Source: Mytilisepta virgata (taxonomy: Eukaryota > Mollusca > Bivalvia > Mytilida > Mytilidae). From it: a stretch of 64,000 nt of DNA. The stretch covers positions 55,799,455 through 55,863,454 of the forward strand of contig CM051517.1 of the NCBI GenBank assembly GCA_028015205.1, read 5' to 3'. How positions within the stretch are numbered: the stretch's first letter is position 1; every line of letters begins with the position of its first letter. The notes under the pieces are model-generated. The model ran no database searches. It was not told the origin of the DNA and saw nothing but the letters and a program-made list of their open reading frames with translations. The position numbers and the translations under genes are program-made. Shown piece by piece: positions 43,914 through 54,194 of this stretch.

Positions 43914-46900
43914 ATGGGTAATTGTATTGATGACTATAGGGCAGCCATAGGGTTATTTAATTTACGAAAAGGGAAACCTTTTGGACTTTCGAATTGTGGA
44001 AGAAATACTTGTTTAAAAATTCTACTTACCAATATACAGTGTACACTTCTCATCGTTCAGCTGTTTATGCTCCAAAGTATTAATCCCAAGATTGATATTG
44101 TTTTTCTTCTGTTTGTTCTCCATTTCATTCTTATTATTGGAAATATTGAAAGCAATCCTGGTCCCACAGATAACACTTCGAGTGCGCCATTTTGTGATAA
44201 CTCTCTAACTATTTGCAACTTAAACATTAGAAGCGTTAGAAATAAGCTTGAATTCCTCTATAATTTTACCGACGAATTCGACATTGTTTCATTAACGGAA
44301 TCACACTTAGATCCTAGTATTGATGATATTGAATTAGAAAATGAATCCTTTTCTAGAAATATTGTACATAGAGACCGGAATAGATTTGGGGGTGGATTAC
44401 TCATCTTTAGTAAAGAAGATGTCAACTTAGTTCGCCGACGCGAACTAGAAAATCACACTGATGAAACCGTATGGGTAGAAGTTCGGGCAAAAGGTCAACG
44501 CTTCCTCCTTTGCAATACATATCGACCAGAATGGACAGATCATGACTACTTGGCACGATTTCATTATTCAATCGAGATGGCCCTTCAGATAAATGAAAAT
44601 ATCGTGATAACGGGAGATTTAAATTCTGACTTATTTGTTGTCCACAATAATAAATTAATAGAAACAATGAATCTGTTTAATTTAATAAACGTAATAGACA
44701 AGCCTACTAGAGTGACAAATCATAGCGAAACACTTTTAGATCCTATCATATTAAGTGATACATTAAAATGTTCCTATTCTGATGTTCTTAAAACCCCCGC
44801 CGAAATAAGTGATCACGATGCTTGCATCGTATCAATAGAATGTCCTAAATTTGTGTCACAATCTTTCCAAAGACAAATTTGGATCTATGACAGAATGGAT
44901 ACTGTAAGGTTTAGTGAAAAAATTGATCGAACTGATTGGAATATACTCCTTTCTAACTTGGATGATGTTGATGAAATGTGTGAAGTATTCACACACACCC
45001 TTATCCAGGTTGCAAGGGAGTGTATTCCAACCAAAACGGTAACTATTCGTAACAATGATAAACCGTGGTTTAGCAGTCAAATACGAAAAGAGATCCGCAT
45101 TAGAGATCGACTTAGGAAAAAAGTTCAAAGATATAAGCGTGAGTCTGATATTTCAAAGTACAAAAAACAGAGAAATAAAGTAAATAATATGAAGAAATCA
45201 GCTAAAGAGAAATTTGAAAATAATTTGGATAATATAATTTTAGAAAATGCTTCAAATCCTAAAACATATTGGAAAATAATGAAAATGTTGATAAAATCTA
45301 ATAAAGGCTCTTATAATATTCCACCACTTGTCAATACAATTGGTTGTGACGAATTCGATGAAATTGTTCACGATGACGATGAGAAGTGTTCACTGTTAAA
45401 TAAATATTTTTGTAAAATATCCAGTTTAGAAGAAGATGGTGTGCCACTGCCTCAATTTCCCTCCAGAACTGAAAATGTTATTCACAACATAGAAGTAGAT
45501 ATTACAGATATTATTGATGTTATTCAAACACTTAATCCCAATAAAGCGTCTGGTCCCGATGTAATCAGTCATAAAATGTTGAAAATTTGCCCCGAAAAGA
45601 TAGCTATTCCTCTTAGTATCATATTCAAAAAATCGATAGATCAGTGTAAATACCCGACTAACTGGAAAATAGCAAATGTTACTGCCATATTTAAGAAGGG
45701 TGACTCGTCACTGCCTTCTAATTATAGACCAATTTCGTTGATAAGTTGTGTTGGTAAAGTAATGGAAAGGGTTGTCTATAAATATGTGTATAACCATCTC
45801 CATGATAACAAATTATTATATGAATATCAGTCTGGCTTTCTTCCAAAACATTCAACTGTACATCAGCTACTAGAAATGTACAACTGCGTTTTGAATGCAT
45901 TAGAAAGAAAAGAAATGAGTTGTTTTGTTTATTGTGATTTTTCAAAGGCATTTGATAAAGTTTGGCATAAAGGGTTGATACATAAATTGAATAGCTATGG
46001 AATCCGTGGAAATTTACTTAGTTGGTTTAATAATTATTTGTTGGGAAGGCAACAAAAGGTTGTCATTAAAAATTCCTCTTCCTCGTTGTGTCATATTTCT
46101 GCCGGAGTTCCCCAAGGTTCTGTACTGGAACCTCTTCTTTTTGTAATTTATATTAATGATATTGCTGACAAACTTATTTCCTTATGTAGACTTTTTGCAG
46201 ATGATACCTCGTTCAGCTGCTCTAGTGATGATGAACTACATGTCAAGTCTGTGATTGATCATGACTTGGAGCTGTTGGACGGGTGGTCGAATAAATGGTT
46301 AATGAGCTTTAATCCAAACAAAACAGAAATCATGATCTTCTCGAACTCACATACCCCTAATCTGATCTTTTCGTTAAACGGGCAAGATATTCCAATAGTT
46401 ACAACTCATAAACATTTGGGGGTTACTTTTAGCAGTGATGCGAAATGGAATAACCATGTTGAAAATATTATTAGAAGTGTTACTAAACACATTAATGTTC
46501 TTCGTAAGTTAAAGTATCAAATAAATCGTGGAAATTTAGAAAAGCTGTATTTAGTTTATATAAGACCATTATTTGAGTATGCAAGCGAGGTTTGGGATAA
46601 CTGTGGGGTCATAAATGCAACAAAATTGGAGTGTTTGCAACTTGAAGCAGCACGAATAATAACCGGCTTGCCGTCATTCACGAAGTCCGAAATTATTTAT
46701 CAAGAAATTGGCTGGGAAAAACTCGAAACGAGACGAAACAGAAGAAAGTTACAAATCTTTTATAATATAAAAAATAATTCTGCTCCTGATTATCTTTGTA
46801 AACTTATTCCTCCAACAATTCAGAGCACAACTACATACCCCCTCCGTAACGGAGAAGATATCATTGTACCTTTTTGTAGGCTTTCTCTTACCAGCGGTTC

Positions 46901-47366
46901 ATATATCCCTGCAACTATAAGGCAATGGAATAATTTGGATTTAAACATAAGAAATGTCAATTCTATATCAGAATTTAAGAGAAAACTGAAAACCATTAAT
47001 CAGGCTAATCTAATACCATCCTACTTCGCATTTGGACCTAGAAAACTAAATGTTATTTTAACTCAAATAAGGTGTCATGCTTCTTTTCTAAATCACGATC
47101 TCTTTAGAGTAAACATTGTTGCCAGTCCGTCCTGTAACTGCGGCGCTGCGGTTGAAAATGCATATCACTTCTTTTTTAAGTGTAATAAATATTCAAACAG
47201 CAGAGCAGTATTGATTAATAACCTGACCTGGTTACCAGATACTTGCAGTATAAATACTGATCTTTTAACCAGAGGCAGTAATGAACTCACCATGGAACAA
47301 AATGAAATCATTTTTAAAAATGTGTATGATTATATTAGAAAATCAAACAGATTCCTGTTCGTCTAA
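43914..47366 (+). CDS. LINE ORF2: 2A-like leader, AP endonuclease and reverse transcriptase
   Basis: The 1150-residue protein would nick target DNA and reverse-transcribe the LINE RNA. Residues 44-75 are hydrophobic and lead into NIESNPGP (77-84), a 2A-like ribosome-skipping motif whose first residue is N instead of D. The endonuclease spans about 98-310 with NLNIRS (102-107), E129, Y203, GDLNSD (234-239) and SDH (299-301). The RT spans about 530-800 with YRPISL (604-609), CDFSKAFD (D675) and FADD (D763, D764). The usual GVPQGSVLGP reads GVPQGSVLEP (E739). A C-x-C-x8-H-x4-C cluster (C1074, C1076, H1085, C1090) lies near the C-terminus. No stop or frameshift is visible. The start context CACATGG is favourable. 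E739 may impair activity. Confidence 0.92.
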   Translation: MGNCIDDYRAAIGLFNLRKGKPFGLSNCGRNTCLKILLTNIQCTLLIVQLFMLQSINPKIDIVFLLFVLHFILIIGNIESNPGPTDNTSSAPFCDNSLTICNLNIRSVRNKLEFLYNFTDEFDIVSLTESHLDPSIDDIELENESFSRNIVHRDRNRFGGGLLIFSKEDVNLVRRRELENHTDETVWVEVRAKGQRFLLCNTYRPEWTDHDYLARFHYSIEMALQINENIVITGDLNSDLFVVHNNKLIETMNLFNLINVIDKPTRVTNHSETLLDPIILSDTLKCSYSDVLKTPAEISDHDACIVSIECPKFVSQSFQRQIWIYDRMDTVRFSEKIDRTDWNILLSNLDDVDEMCEVFTHTLIQVARECIPTKTVTIRNNDKPWFSSQIRKEIRIRDRLRKKVQRYKRESDISKYKKQRNKVNNMKKSAKEKFENNLDNIILENASNPKTYWKIMKMLIKSNKGSYNIPPLVNTIGCDEFDEIVHDDDEKCSLLNKYFCKISSLEEDGVPLPQFPSRTENVIHNIEVDITDIIDVIQTLNPNKASGPDVISHKMLKICPEKIAIPLSIIFKKSIDQCKYPTNWKIANVTAIFKKGDSSLPSNYRPISLISCVGKVMERVVYKYVYNHLHDNKLLYEYQSGFLPKHSTVHQLLEMYNCVLNALERKEMSCFVYCDFSKAFDKVWHKGLIHKLNSYGIRGNLLSWFNNYLLGRQQKVVIKNSSSSLCHISAGVPQGSVLEPLLFVIYINDIADKLISLCRLFADDTSFSCSSDDELHVKSVIDHDLELLDGWSNKWLMSFNPNKTEIMIFSNSHTPNLIFSLNGQDIPIVTTHKHLGVTFSSDAKWNNHVENIIRSVTKHINVLRKLKYQINRGNLEKLYLVYIRPLFEYASEVWDNCGVINATKLECLQLEAARIITGLPSFTKSEIIYQEIGWEKLETRRNRRKLQIFYNIKNNSAPDYLCKLIPPTIQSTTTYPLRNGEDIIVPFCRLSLTSGSYIPATIRQWNNLDLNIRNVNSISEFKRKLKTINQANLIPSYFAFGPRKLNVILTQIRCHASFLNHDLFRVNIVASPSCNCGAAVENAYHFFFKCNKYSNSRAVLINNLTWLPDTCSINTDLLTRGSNELTMEQNEIIFKNVYDYIRKSNRFLFV

Positions 47367-47677
47367 TTAACATCTGATTCCACACTCTTCTCTCTCCTTC
47401 TCTCTCTTTCTCTCCCTCTCCCTCTCCTCTCTGTTTCTCTTTCTCTATACCTCTCCTCCTCATCCCGTCCAATCATTGTAAACCATTGTAATTTTGTTAT
47501 AATAAGCAGATTATATTAGTATATTTATATATATATATGTGTACGTATGTAATGCATGCTCTACTATTGTTTTGTATGTTAATATATTAGGAGAAGACTT
47601 CATAAGTATGATTTACTTGTGTCTGATCCTTTTGCTGTGTTTTATAGCAATAAAATATGTTTAAACTAATGTCTATT
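47367..47677 (+). other. LINE 3' UTR with CT-rich tract and polyadenylation signal
   Basis: A CT-rich run (47383-47458) follows the stop codon. 'GCAATAAAATATG' at 47647-47659 offers an AATAAA signal just before the right target duplication (47678). There is no long poly-A, consistent with CR1/L2-type elements. Confidence 0.6.
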
Positions 47678-47748
47678 TAGAATAATCCACATTCGGCCAT
47701 TTGATCAAGTGTGCATCTTTCCATAGTATTGTACAGCCTTGTGTTAGG
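47678..47748 (-). pseudogene. TLR relic E, C-terminal TIR end (right of the LINE)
   Basis: The run 'TAGAATAATCCACATTCGG' followed by 'CATCTTTCCATA' and 'ATTGTACAGCCTTGTGTTA' matches the last codons of the TIR domain in TLR-A (6683-6815), with an internal deletion of several tens of bp. It then stops matching. It is the other half of the relic at 21362-21703. Confidence 0.75.
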
Positions 47749-49143
47749 ACTTTTCGCCATTTCTGAAGATCTATATGTGTATATCCAAATCATTTCCCCT
47801 GAAACTGCCTGATAATCAAACAATCAGTGAGTCCACTTTATATTTAAAAAAATGTCACATCTAATTTAGCAATCACAACTTTCTTAATCTAATACAATTC
47901 ATCTAATCAAAACTGAAATGCTTCATATAATAATAATCAGATTTTCAAACTTCTAGTACCAAAAAATTTATTAAAAGCTTAAAAATGCCTTACATTTGTT
48001 TTATTTTTACCTTAATAACGTGTGAATTTCGTCATTGAACACATTATAACGATCTTTGATTACAAAGAAAGAAGCATTTCGTGTTCTTTTTAAAAGGTAG
48101 TAGAAAATTCGGATGGTTTTACACTTAATGAAGAATACAGGGTCGATAATAACTAGTCGATATAATAAAATGAGATATCAGAAGGATTATATGTATAGTG
48201 TATTTATATAAACTGGCGAAAAACATCCAGAAATACATTTCCTCAGTGCGCAAATAAAAACCGTCAATTGTACCAATTACACATGTATTTCCGTAGTAAG
48301 CACTTAAACTAATTTTAAATGCTTGTAATTCCATATATTTTCCAATAGAATCCACACAAAGAAGGTACATGTAGTTATGAAAGACAGTTTGGAATGTATT
48401 ATTAGTTAAAAACCATAATTCTAACCACAATTGTTATAATATTCAAGGACAATAATCTCACAATTAATACACGCTTAATTATCTTTACAATAAATCTAAG
48501 AGGAACCGTTGTTTTAATCCATATTTACAAATCATATATGTGTCGTGAAAGGACAATGGGAGTTAAGACCCCTATTTGGCCTAAAATATTACCAAAAATG
48601 AAAATCCGAGTAAGCTAAATATATTGTTGAACAAATAATCTCGAAATACCTACTTAGTTGAAAATGAAGTAAACTTCCGTATTTCTTACATCGTTCTGGC
48701 AATAAGCCATGATCAAAATAACACGATTTTGTTGAAATCCCTAGTTTTTGAAGATTTTAGCCAATTCTCACGCATATTTTTGACCGGAAAGTGCCTCCGC
48801 ATGAGAGAAAGAACTTCATATTTGGCATGAATATGCATTAGGATAATATACATCTTTTATAAAAATTTGTTTTGTTTCTCGAATGCGGACAATGTTGTCT
48901 GAAGCAAAACGTGCATGGCAAACTGCTAAAAATCAGAAATTTTCAAGATTTTGGGTAATTCAAGCAGACATATGATGTCATTCTCACGTCATAATGCTGT
49001 AAATGAAACTGAATAGAGTTATTTTCGAAGTCCTTGTATATTCTGCTAGGTTCATGGTAATTTTGAACCCTTTCTTTAGATATTCATATTTTTAGGCTGA
49101 AAACGGGGCTTAACGCCTCTACTACTTTGTTTTCTAATTACGA
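47749..49143. other. spacer downstream of TLR-B with a possible non-autonomous element
   Basis: 48552-49122 is loosely bounded by 'GTTAAGACCCCTATTT' and its approximate inverse 'AAAACGGGGCTTAACGCC', suggesting a ~570-bp element with imperfect inverted ends. The rest (47.75-48.55 kb) shows nothing recognised; the 101-codon minus frame at 48125-48430 has no motif. Confidence 0.4.
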
Positions 49144-51651
49144 TCAATCCAGAATAATCCACATTCGAAGTTTATACCATGCGTCTTCTAGATTCCCATC
49201 GTCATTCGGCCATTCTATCAAGCGTACATCTTCCCATATCTTGGCAAGTTCATCAGGAATATCAGTTATCGTACAGCCTTGTGTTATAACAATTATCTTC
49301 TGTAAGTATTTAGTATACTTTTCATATTTCACTCTTTCAATTTCATAATTTCCCCAATCTCTCATGGCAAACGATGGTGTTATCAAAAATAAAACATGTC
49401 TGCTTCCGTTAATTGCATCTGCGACAACGTCTGCTCGTGGTGATCCAACCTCAAAATCACGATCCTCTAAACACATTTTCATTCCCCATTCATTTTCAAC
49501 TTTAGCTGAAAGAACTGTTTTGATCCAAGACAGGTTGTCATTAGAATACGATACATATAGGTCATATTCGTAATTTATATGCAATTTTTTTTCGATTGCT
49601 CGCCGAAATGTTCTATACAGGAAGAAGGTAATTTGCCATCTTGATTTGTAGATCACAATGGAGGTCAAAATCAGTGTCAAACTGGACGACAAAAGTACTA
49701 TTCCGGTTATTAACCATTTCGGACTATCACAGTGCATGAAATATTTATGCAAATTATAATTAACTTCCATCATCCTATGTTCCCCATCCGTCATTGTGCA
49801 TGTATAGTTTCCATTTCGGTCCGTAATATATCTGTTTTTGTACAACCATTGAATAAATCCAACCGTTTCACACGCACAGATAAATGGATTATTGTTTAGA
49901 ATTAGGTAAAAAGTTTCAGATTTTTTACGTGTGTTTATCCAGTCCAATGCATCGTCATCGATTGAACTTAATAGGTTAAACGATAAGTCCAGCAATGTCA
50001 ATTCAGAAAGATTAAAAACCGCTTTTGGAATATGTCTCAACAAATTACCTGATAAATTCAAATGTCTGATATCCTGCGCATGTGTAAAAACGTCTTCATG
50101 CAGGGTCCACAACACATTTTTTGACATATCCAATTTCTGTAGATACGGCACTGACAGAAAGTTGTATTTTCCGTCTATCAACGTTTTATGCAATCCTGCA
50201 TTTTGAAGAATAAGTGTTTTTAAAGGTGCAATTAAATCTCCGACGTTTTTTGCGTATAATAAAGAATCAATACCGGAAATATCCAAGAACTCTAAAATAT
50301 TTCGGGAAATGAATCTTACGTTAGGAAATTTAATAAATTCAGTATATGAAACATCCAAATGTGACAAGTTTCCAGTGAGGGTTATTACATCGGTATCTAA
50401 ACTACTCATAATGTGACTGAACCTTATAAACTTCAGTTTTGGGGGAAGATGCAGCATTGGGATGTTATGAGGTTTTACAGGTTTGTCTTCATAAAATTTG
50501 TTAATATTTCTAGGATTAAGGTAAACTGGATTTTTAAATTTTAGTGGGTAGTAGGACCCATCTAAAGCAATCAAGTTCCTCATTCTGAAAAAGAAATTAA
50601 TTGCCTCCGAAGCTTGATGCCCTTGTTCGAAGAATATTCTGTTACATGATATAATCGCCGTTTCTATACATTCAGCATGGTCCAGGGAAAAAAGAGAATT
50701 ACTCTCAAAATCTACAATTCCATTCATTGATATATCAATTACCTTAAAACATATTGTCTTTATATATCGCACCATTGTTCTGTTAATTTTTAACGTATAT
50801 GGAAAAAGATTCGGATACGGGGAAAAGTCAGTAACATGGTGAAAATTTATAAAATCCATATATCCGTCCTTGAATGGATACAACAACTCCAGCGCTTGAA
50901 TCAAATGAATATTTGTGTCAGAAAGATCCAATATTTTCAGGTTTGGAAATGGTGACAGTGCTGCTATTTCCGTTATAAAAAAATTCTTACATGAAAGAAT
51001 GTTTAGTTCTTTTAGATTTGATGAAAAATTTTCAAACGTGTCATTGAATAAATGTCCAAGGTAACAAGATTCAAATTTGAGTTTTTGAAGTTTTATCATC
51101 TTTTTAAATCCATGACCAAAGCTTGGGTATTTCTGGATGTCTATTCCCAAACTCCGAAGATTATATAATTCTTTGAATGTTTCATCAGGATATATGTACG
51201 TAAAAGGTTCTGAAGTTTTCATGTTCCGCCTTAAATCCAAATGTTCTAGCTTTGGTGTTGGACTGAATAATCCCATAGGATAACCACTGTTTATGATGAT
51301 ATTGTTATCTGTCATTGTCAGATTTCTTAAATTTACCAGTCCTTGAAACGCATCTCTTTCAAGCTTTGAAATGATGTTGAAGTTCAAGTTTAATGAAAGT
51401 AACTTTTTGAATTCTTTAAAAGTATTATTATGTACACAGTTTATCCTATTATGACTTATATCCAAAATATTTATATCCGGGTCTATATTATCAGGAAGAT
51501 TCTGAAGGTTCATTCCACTACAAATGGCAATTGTGTAGTTCCGTTCATCATGTCTGTATGAACAATGAAACATTAAATAGCTTTCAATGCAACAAACAAA
51601 ATAAACAAATATATTTACAAAAGTATTTCCCATTTTAAGCAACGTCTGCAT
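49144..51651 (-). CDS. Toll-like receptor B (single exon, single-cysteine-cluster type)
   Basis: The 835-codon paralogue of TLR-A has the same layout: signal peptide (best start Met7, codon at 51631-51633, MGNTFVNIFVYFVCC), LRR ectodomain, one cysteine cap (NNPFICACETVGF), a transmembrane helix (about residues 647-669) and a TIR domain (695-835). By eye the TIR domains of A and B differ at about 9 of 141 positions, whereas the N-terminus and the middle LRRs (roughly residues 270-460) differ far more. Box 2 is RDFEVG (no Pro). It is intact and on the same strand as TLR-A and all relics, as expected of a tandem cluster. Expression and ligand are unknown. Confidence 0.93.
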   Translation of the reverse strand: MQTLLKMGNTFVNIFVYFVCCIESYLMFHCSYRHDERNYTIAICSGMNLQNLPDNIDPDINILDISHNRINCVHNNTFKEFKKLLSLNLNFNIISKLERDAFQGLVNLRNLTMTDNNIIINSGYPMGLFSPTPKLEHLDLRRNMKTSEPFTYIYPDETFKELYNLRSLGIDIQKYPSFGHGFKKMIKLQKLKFESCYLGHLFNDTFENFSSNLKELNILSCKNFFITEIAALSPFPNLKILDLSDTNIHLIQALELLYPFKDGYMDFINFHHVTDFSPYPNLFPYTLKINRTMVRYIKTICFKVIDISMNGIVDFESNSLFSLDHAECIETAIISCNRIFFEQGHQASEAINFFFRMRNLIALDGSYYPLKFKNPVYLNPRNINKFYEDKPVKPHNIPMLHLPPKLKFIRFSHIMSSLDTDVITLTGNLSHLDVSYTEFIKFPNVRFISRNILEFLDISGIDSLLYAKNVGDLIAPLKTLILQNAGLHKTLIDGKYNFLSVPYLQKLDMSKNVLWTLHEDVFTHAQDIRHLNLSGNLLRHIPKAVFNLSELTLLDLSFNLLSSIDDDALDWINTRKKSETFYLILNNNPFICACETVGFIQWLYKNRYITDRNGNYTCTMTDGEHRMMEVNYNLHKYFMHCDSPKWLITGIVLLSSSLTLILTSIVIYKSRWQITFFLYRTFRRAIEKKLHINYEYDLYVSYSNDNLSWIKTVLSAKVENEWGMKMCLEDRDFEVGSPRADVVADAINGSRHVLFLITPSFAMRDWGNYEIERVKYEKYTKYLQKIIVITQGCTITDIPDELAKIWEDVRLIEWPNDDGNLEDAWYKLRMWIILD

Positions 51652-51769
51652 AAAACAACATATAGATCAACACTCACCCAAGGTACTTAAATCAGAGATA
51701 ACATTTAAGACGTCAAGGTATAAATATCTATTAAATATCTGAAAACGAAATAAACAAACGAGTCCCATA

Positions 51770-52435
51770 CTAATATATTATACACCTATTTACTGGCTAC
51801 GAGGACAATAAACTTGTTATTGTTCTAATGGCCTGTAAATAAATAGGTGTTTTATTGTACCAAAGGCATACGAAGTATATAAAGCGCGGGAAAAGGTGTG
51901 CTACTTTCGAATTATTGTCCCTGGGGAAAATAGTCATTTATTCACAAGAGATATATGACTATTGTCCCTAGGGAAAATAGTCATTTATTCACAAGAGATG
52001 ACTATTGACCCTAGGGACAACAGTCAGAAATTGTGAATAAAATATTATATTTATTTATTTATTTTAATTGGGGTTTAACGCCGTTTTCAGCACATTTTTG
52101 CCATTTCGCGGCGGCCAGTTTTTATTGGTGGAGGAAGCCGGAGTACCCGGAGAGAACCACCGACCTTCGGTAGGAAAATTGGCAATCCTTGTCAATTAAG
52201 ATCGGAGTCGAGCACACCCCGCCACAGGTGAGATTCGAACTCACAACCCCAGCGTTGACAGGCTGGTGATCATTAGTAGTCATGACAAACTACCTAGACC
52301 AATCGGCCACCGAGGCCCCTAAAATATTATATACTTATTGACTGGCTATGAGGGGAATAGTAAGTTTATTGGGGGGACAATAAACTTACTACTACCCGAA
52401 TATGCAGTCAACAAGTATTTTATTATACCGAAACA
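51770..52435. repeat. hairpin-rich element pair flanking a palindromic motif
   Basis: Two related hairpin modules (51780-51860, arms ACACCTATTTA / TAAATAGGTGT; and 52325-52430, arms ATACTTATTGACT / AGTCAACAAGTAT) flank a block where 'GACTATTGTCCCTAGGGAAA' and a trailing 'ATTCACAAGAGAT' occur twice and then once inverted (51923-52030). A SINE interrupts the block. This looks like a small foldback element. Confidence 0.55.
52051..52320 (-). mobile_element. tRNA-derived SINE with 12-bp target duplication
   Basis: The flanks AAAATATTATAT occur at 52039-52050 and 52321-52332. The reverse complement starts 'AGGGGCCTCGGTGGCC', has an A-box-like segment (complement of 52291-52309) and B box GAGTTCGAATCTCACC (complement of 52228-52243), continues through 'GGTCGGTGGTTCTCTCCGGG' and ends 'GGCGTTAAACCCCAATTAAAATAAATAA'-like with an A/T tail. 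The duplication is perfect, so the insertion is fairly young. Confidence 0.9.
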
Positions 52436-53221
52436 CTTTACCGGTCAATAGTTTCAAGTACTAATCACCAGTCAGTATTTATCGGTGATTAATTTTGGAA
52501 AACTACTCACCGGTAAACAAATAGTAAAATTAGTGTCTCAATTCTTATATAGAAAAGATGCATACTGAGGTATAATAATAAAAAATAGCAAATTTATCTA
52601 TAGTTCATTTTATATAGATTATACATACTAAGGTATAATAACAATTGCTAATATTATTTCAGGGCTATTTATAGCTATACTAAGTGGTCCCTGTTATCCC
52701 ATAAGATTATATTTTATCTAATATTAAGAATTTTTAAAATGATATTGGACTAATGTGGCTTATTTGTGTTACATAGATAAAAGATGAAAAAAAATAAAGT
52801 GTCTGTTGATTATAATTTCTTAGTGTTTATAATCTTAACTTAGTACCAGATGTTTATTGATTGCTAAATATATTTAATTTGAGCTAAATGAAATTAAAAT
52901 TAAGATTAAATTAAATTTAATTTAATTAAATTTAATTAACCCCAGCACACCCTATTAACTCCTTCAAAACATATATTAGCTGATTGGTTGACTGTCAGGT
53001 TAGCGATCAAAAGAACCTACAGGGCCTTCTAAATTGCTAGATTTTAACTCTTCTTTTTATTTTTTTTTTCGAGACATAATATTGGCTGCTTCTTGAATTT
53101 TCAAGTTTTTAAACGAATATATATAGTCCTTAATCATTATACCGAAGAGACGTACATTGCAGATCTTAAATTGTGAAAAATGTGTATAACAGAAAGTATC
53201 TGGATATTTGAGAAATAATTC
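52436..53221. other. AT-rich spacer with a TTAA-type simple tract
   Basis: A low-complexity 'TTAAATTTAATT' tract lies at 52893-52940. No gene or repeat is recognised in the rest. Confidence 0.4.
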
Positions 53222-54194
53222 ACGTTGGCTTAAAAATATCATGATTTTACCAGGGGTAGGCCATTCATGCCAAATATTTTGCCACGAGCGAAAGCGAGTG
53301 GTAAAATATCGGATAAAGGGCCTACCCGTGGTACAATCTTGATATTTTCAAGCCACTGTGAATTATTTCCATTCTAATATGACAGTTTCTACGAAATTTT
53401 GAAACGACGCAACATAGGTATTCAGACACGAAGACGCCAGTACACAACGCAAGTTATACTATGACGTCATTAAAACTTGCAGGAAACTTTACTATGACGT
53501 TGCCAAATAAGCAGTCTGGCGTCTATGACGTTGGAACCAATGTATCCATATTTTATCACGGATGTAGACTGAAAGCGTTTGAAGCAGGTCGTATTAGAAT
53601 ATATGGTAATCAATTTACATATACGGTATATAATGTGACATTTCTCAATTATGATTTATATAATATAACGTGTCACGTTAGTTTCCCTACCTCTAAATTG
53701 TATCAATTCAAAAGGTTTTATGGGGTTCTGCAATGCGCTATATATGGAGACGTGCAAATTAATAGTTGCAGATGTATGTTTTGCTTCGAAATAGAGGGAA
53801 TAGATCGTCCACAAATTCTTTCAAAATTTCCTTTTGATGAAGCATATATTGGAAATTTATTTAGGATGTATTCTTTTACTTCCCCTACAATATTATAACT
53901 TTAGTATTTTGTATCCTTGAACATATGATAATTGGAAAGGATTATCTGATATCATCTAATTTTAATTCCCTGGTCATGACATTTTTTCGCTATAGTTTTT
54001 TTTTTTTTTTTTAGATGTTTAACTTATATATTTAATATGTATTTTTCAGCCCAGTAGCCAGAATTTTTGTGCTGGCATGATTCATGCCTTTAAATTTTCC
54101 GTTCAAAATTTGACAAAAATTTCTAAAAATTTCTAAGGCTCTTCCTTTTGATGCAGAGATCATCCGTAGCTGAGTTTGGATTCCTGTTTATTTT

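Larger units (their letters stand above)
21704..47677 (+). mobile_element. CR1/L2-like LINE, nested host of a 19.4-kb inverted-repeat block
   Basis: The LINE comprises a 5' UTR (21704-21923), ORF1 (21924-23048), ORF2 (43914-47366) and a 3' UTR with a CT-rich tract and AATAAA (about 47650). The bounding 8-bp repeats TAGAATAA at 21696-21703 and 47678-47685 each sit in matching TLR relic sequence, so the target before insertion can be recognised. Removing the inserted block at 23143-42538 leaves about 6.6 kb, a normal LINE size. Clade assignment rests on the AP-endonuclease, RT motifs and 2A-like leader and is approximate. Confidence 0.7.

Noticed and set aside
44422..45951. Minus-strand frames inside LINE ORF2
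   Set aside because: Shadows of the plus-strand coding frame.
53461..53898. 145-codon plus frame with several Cys
   Set aside because: It lies over part of a foldback arm and beyond; the matching arm at 54.4 kb keeps only a fragment of the frame, and no family or splice signal is recognised.
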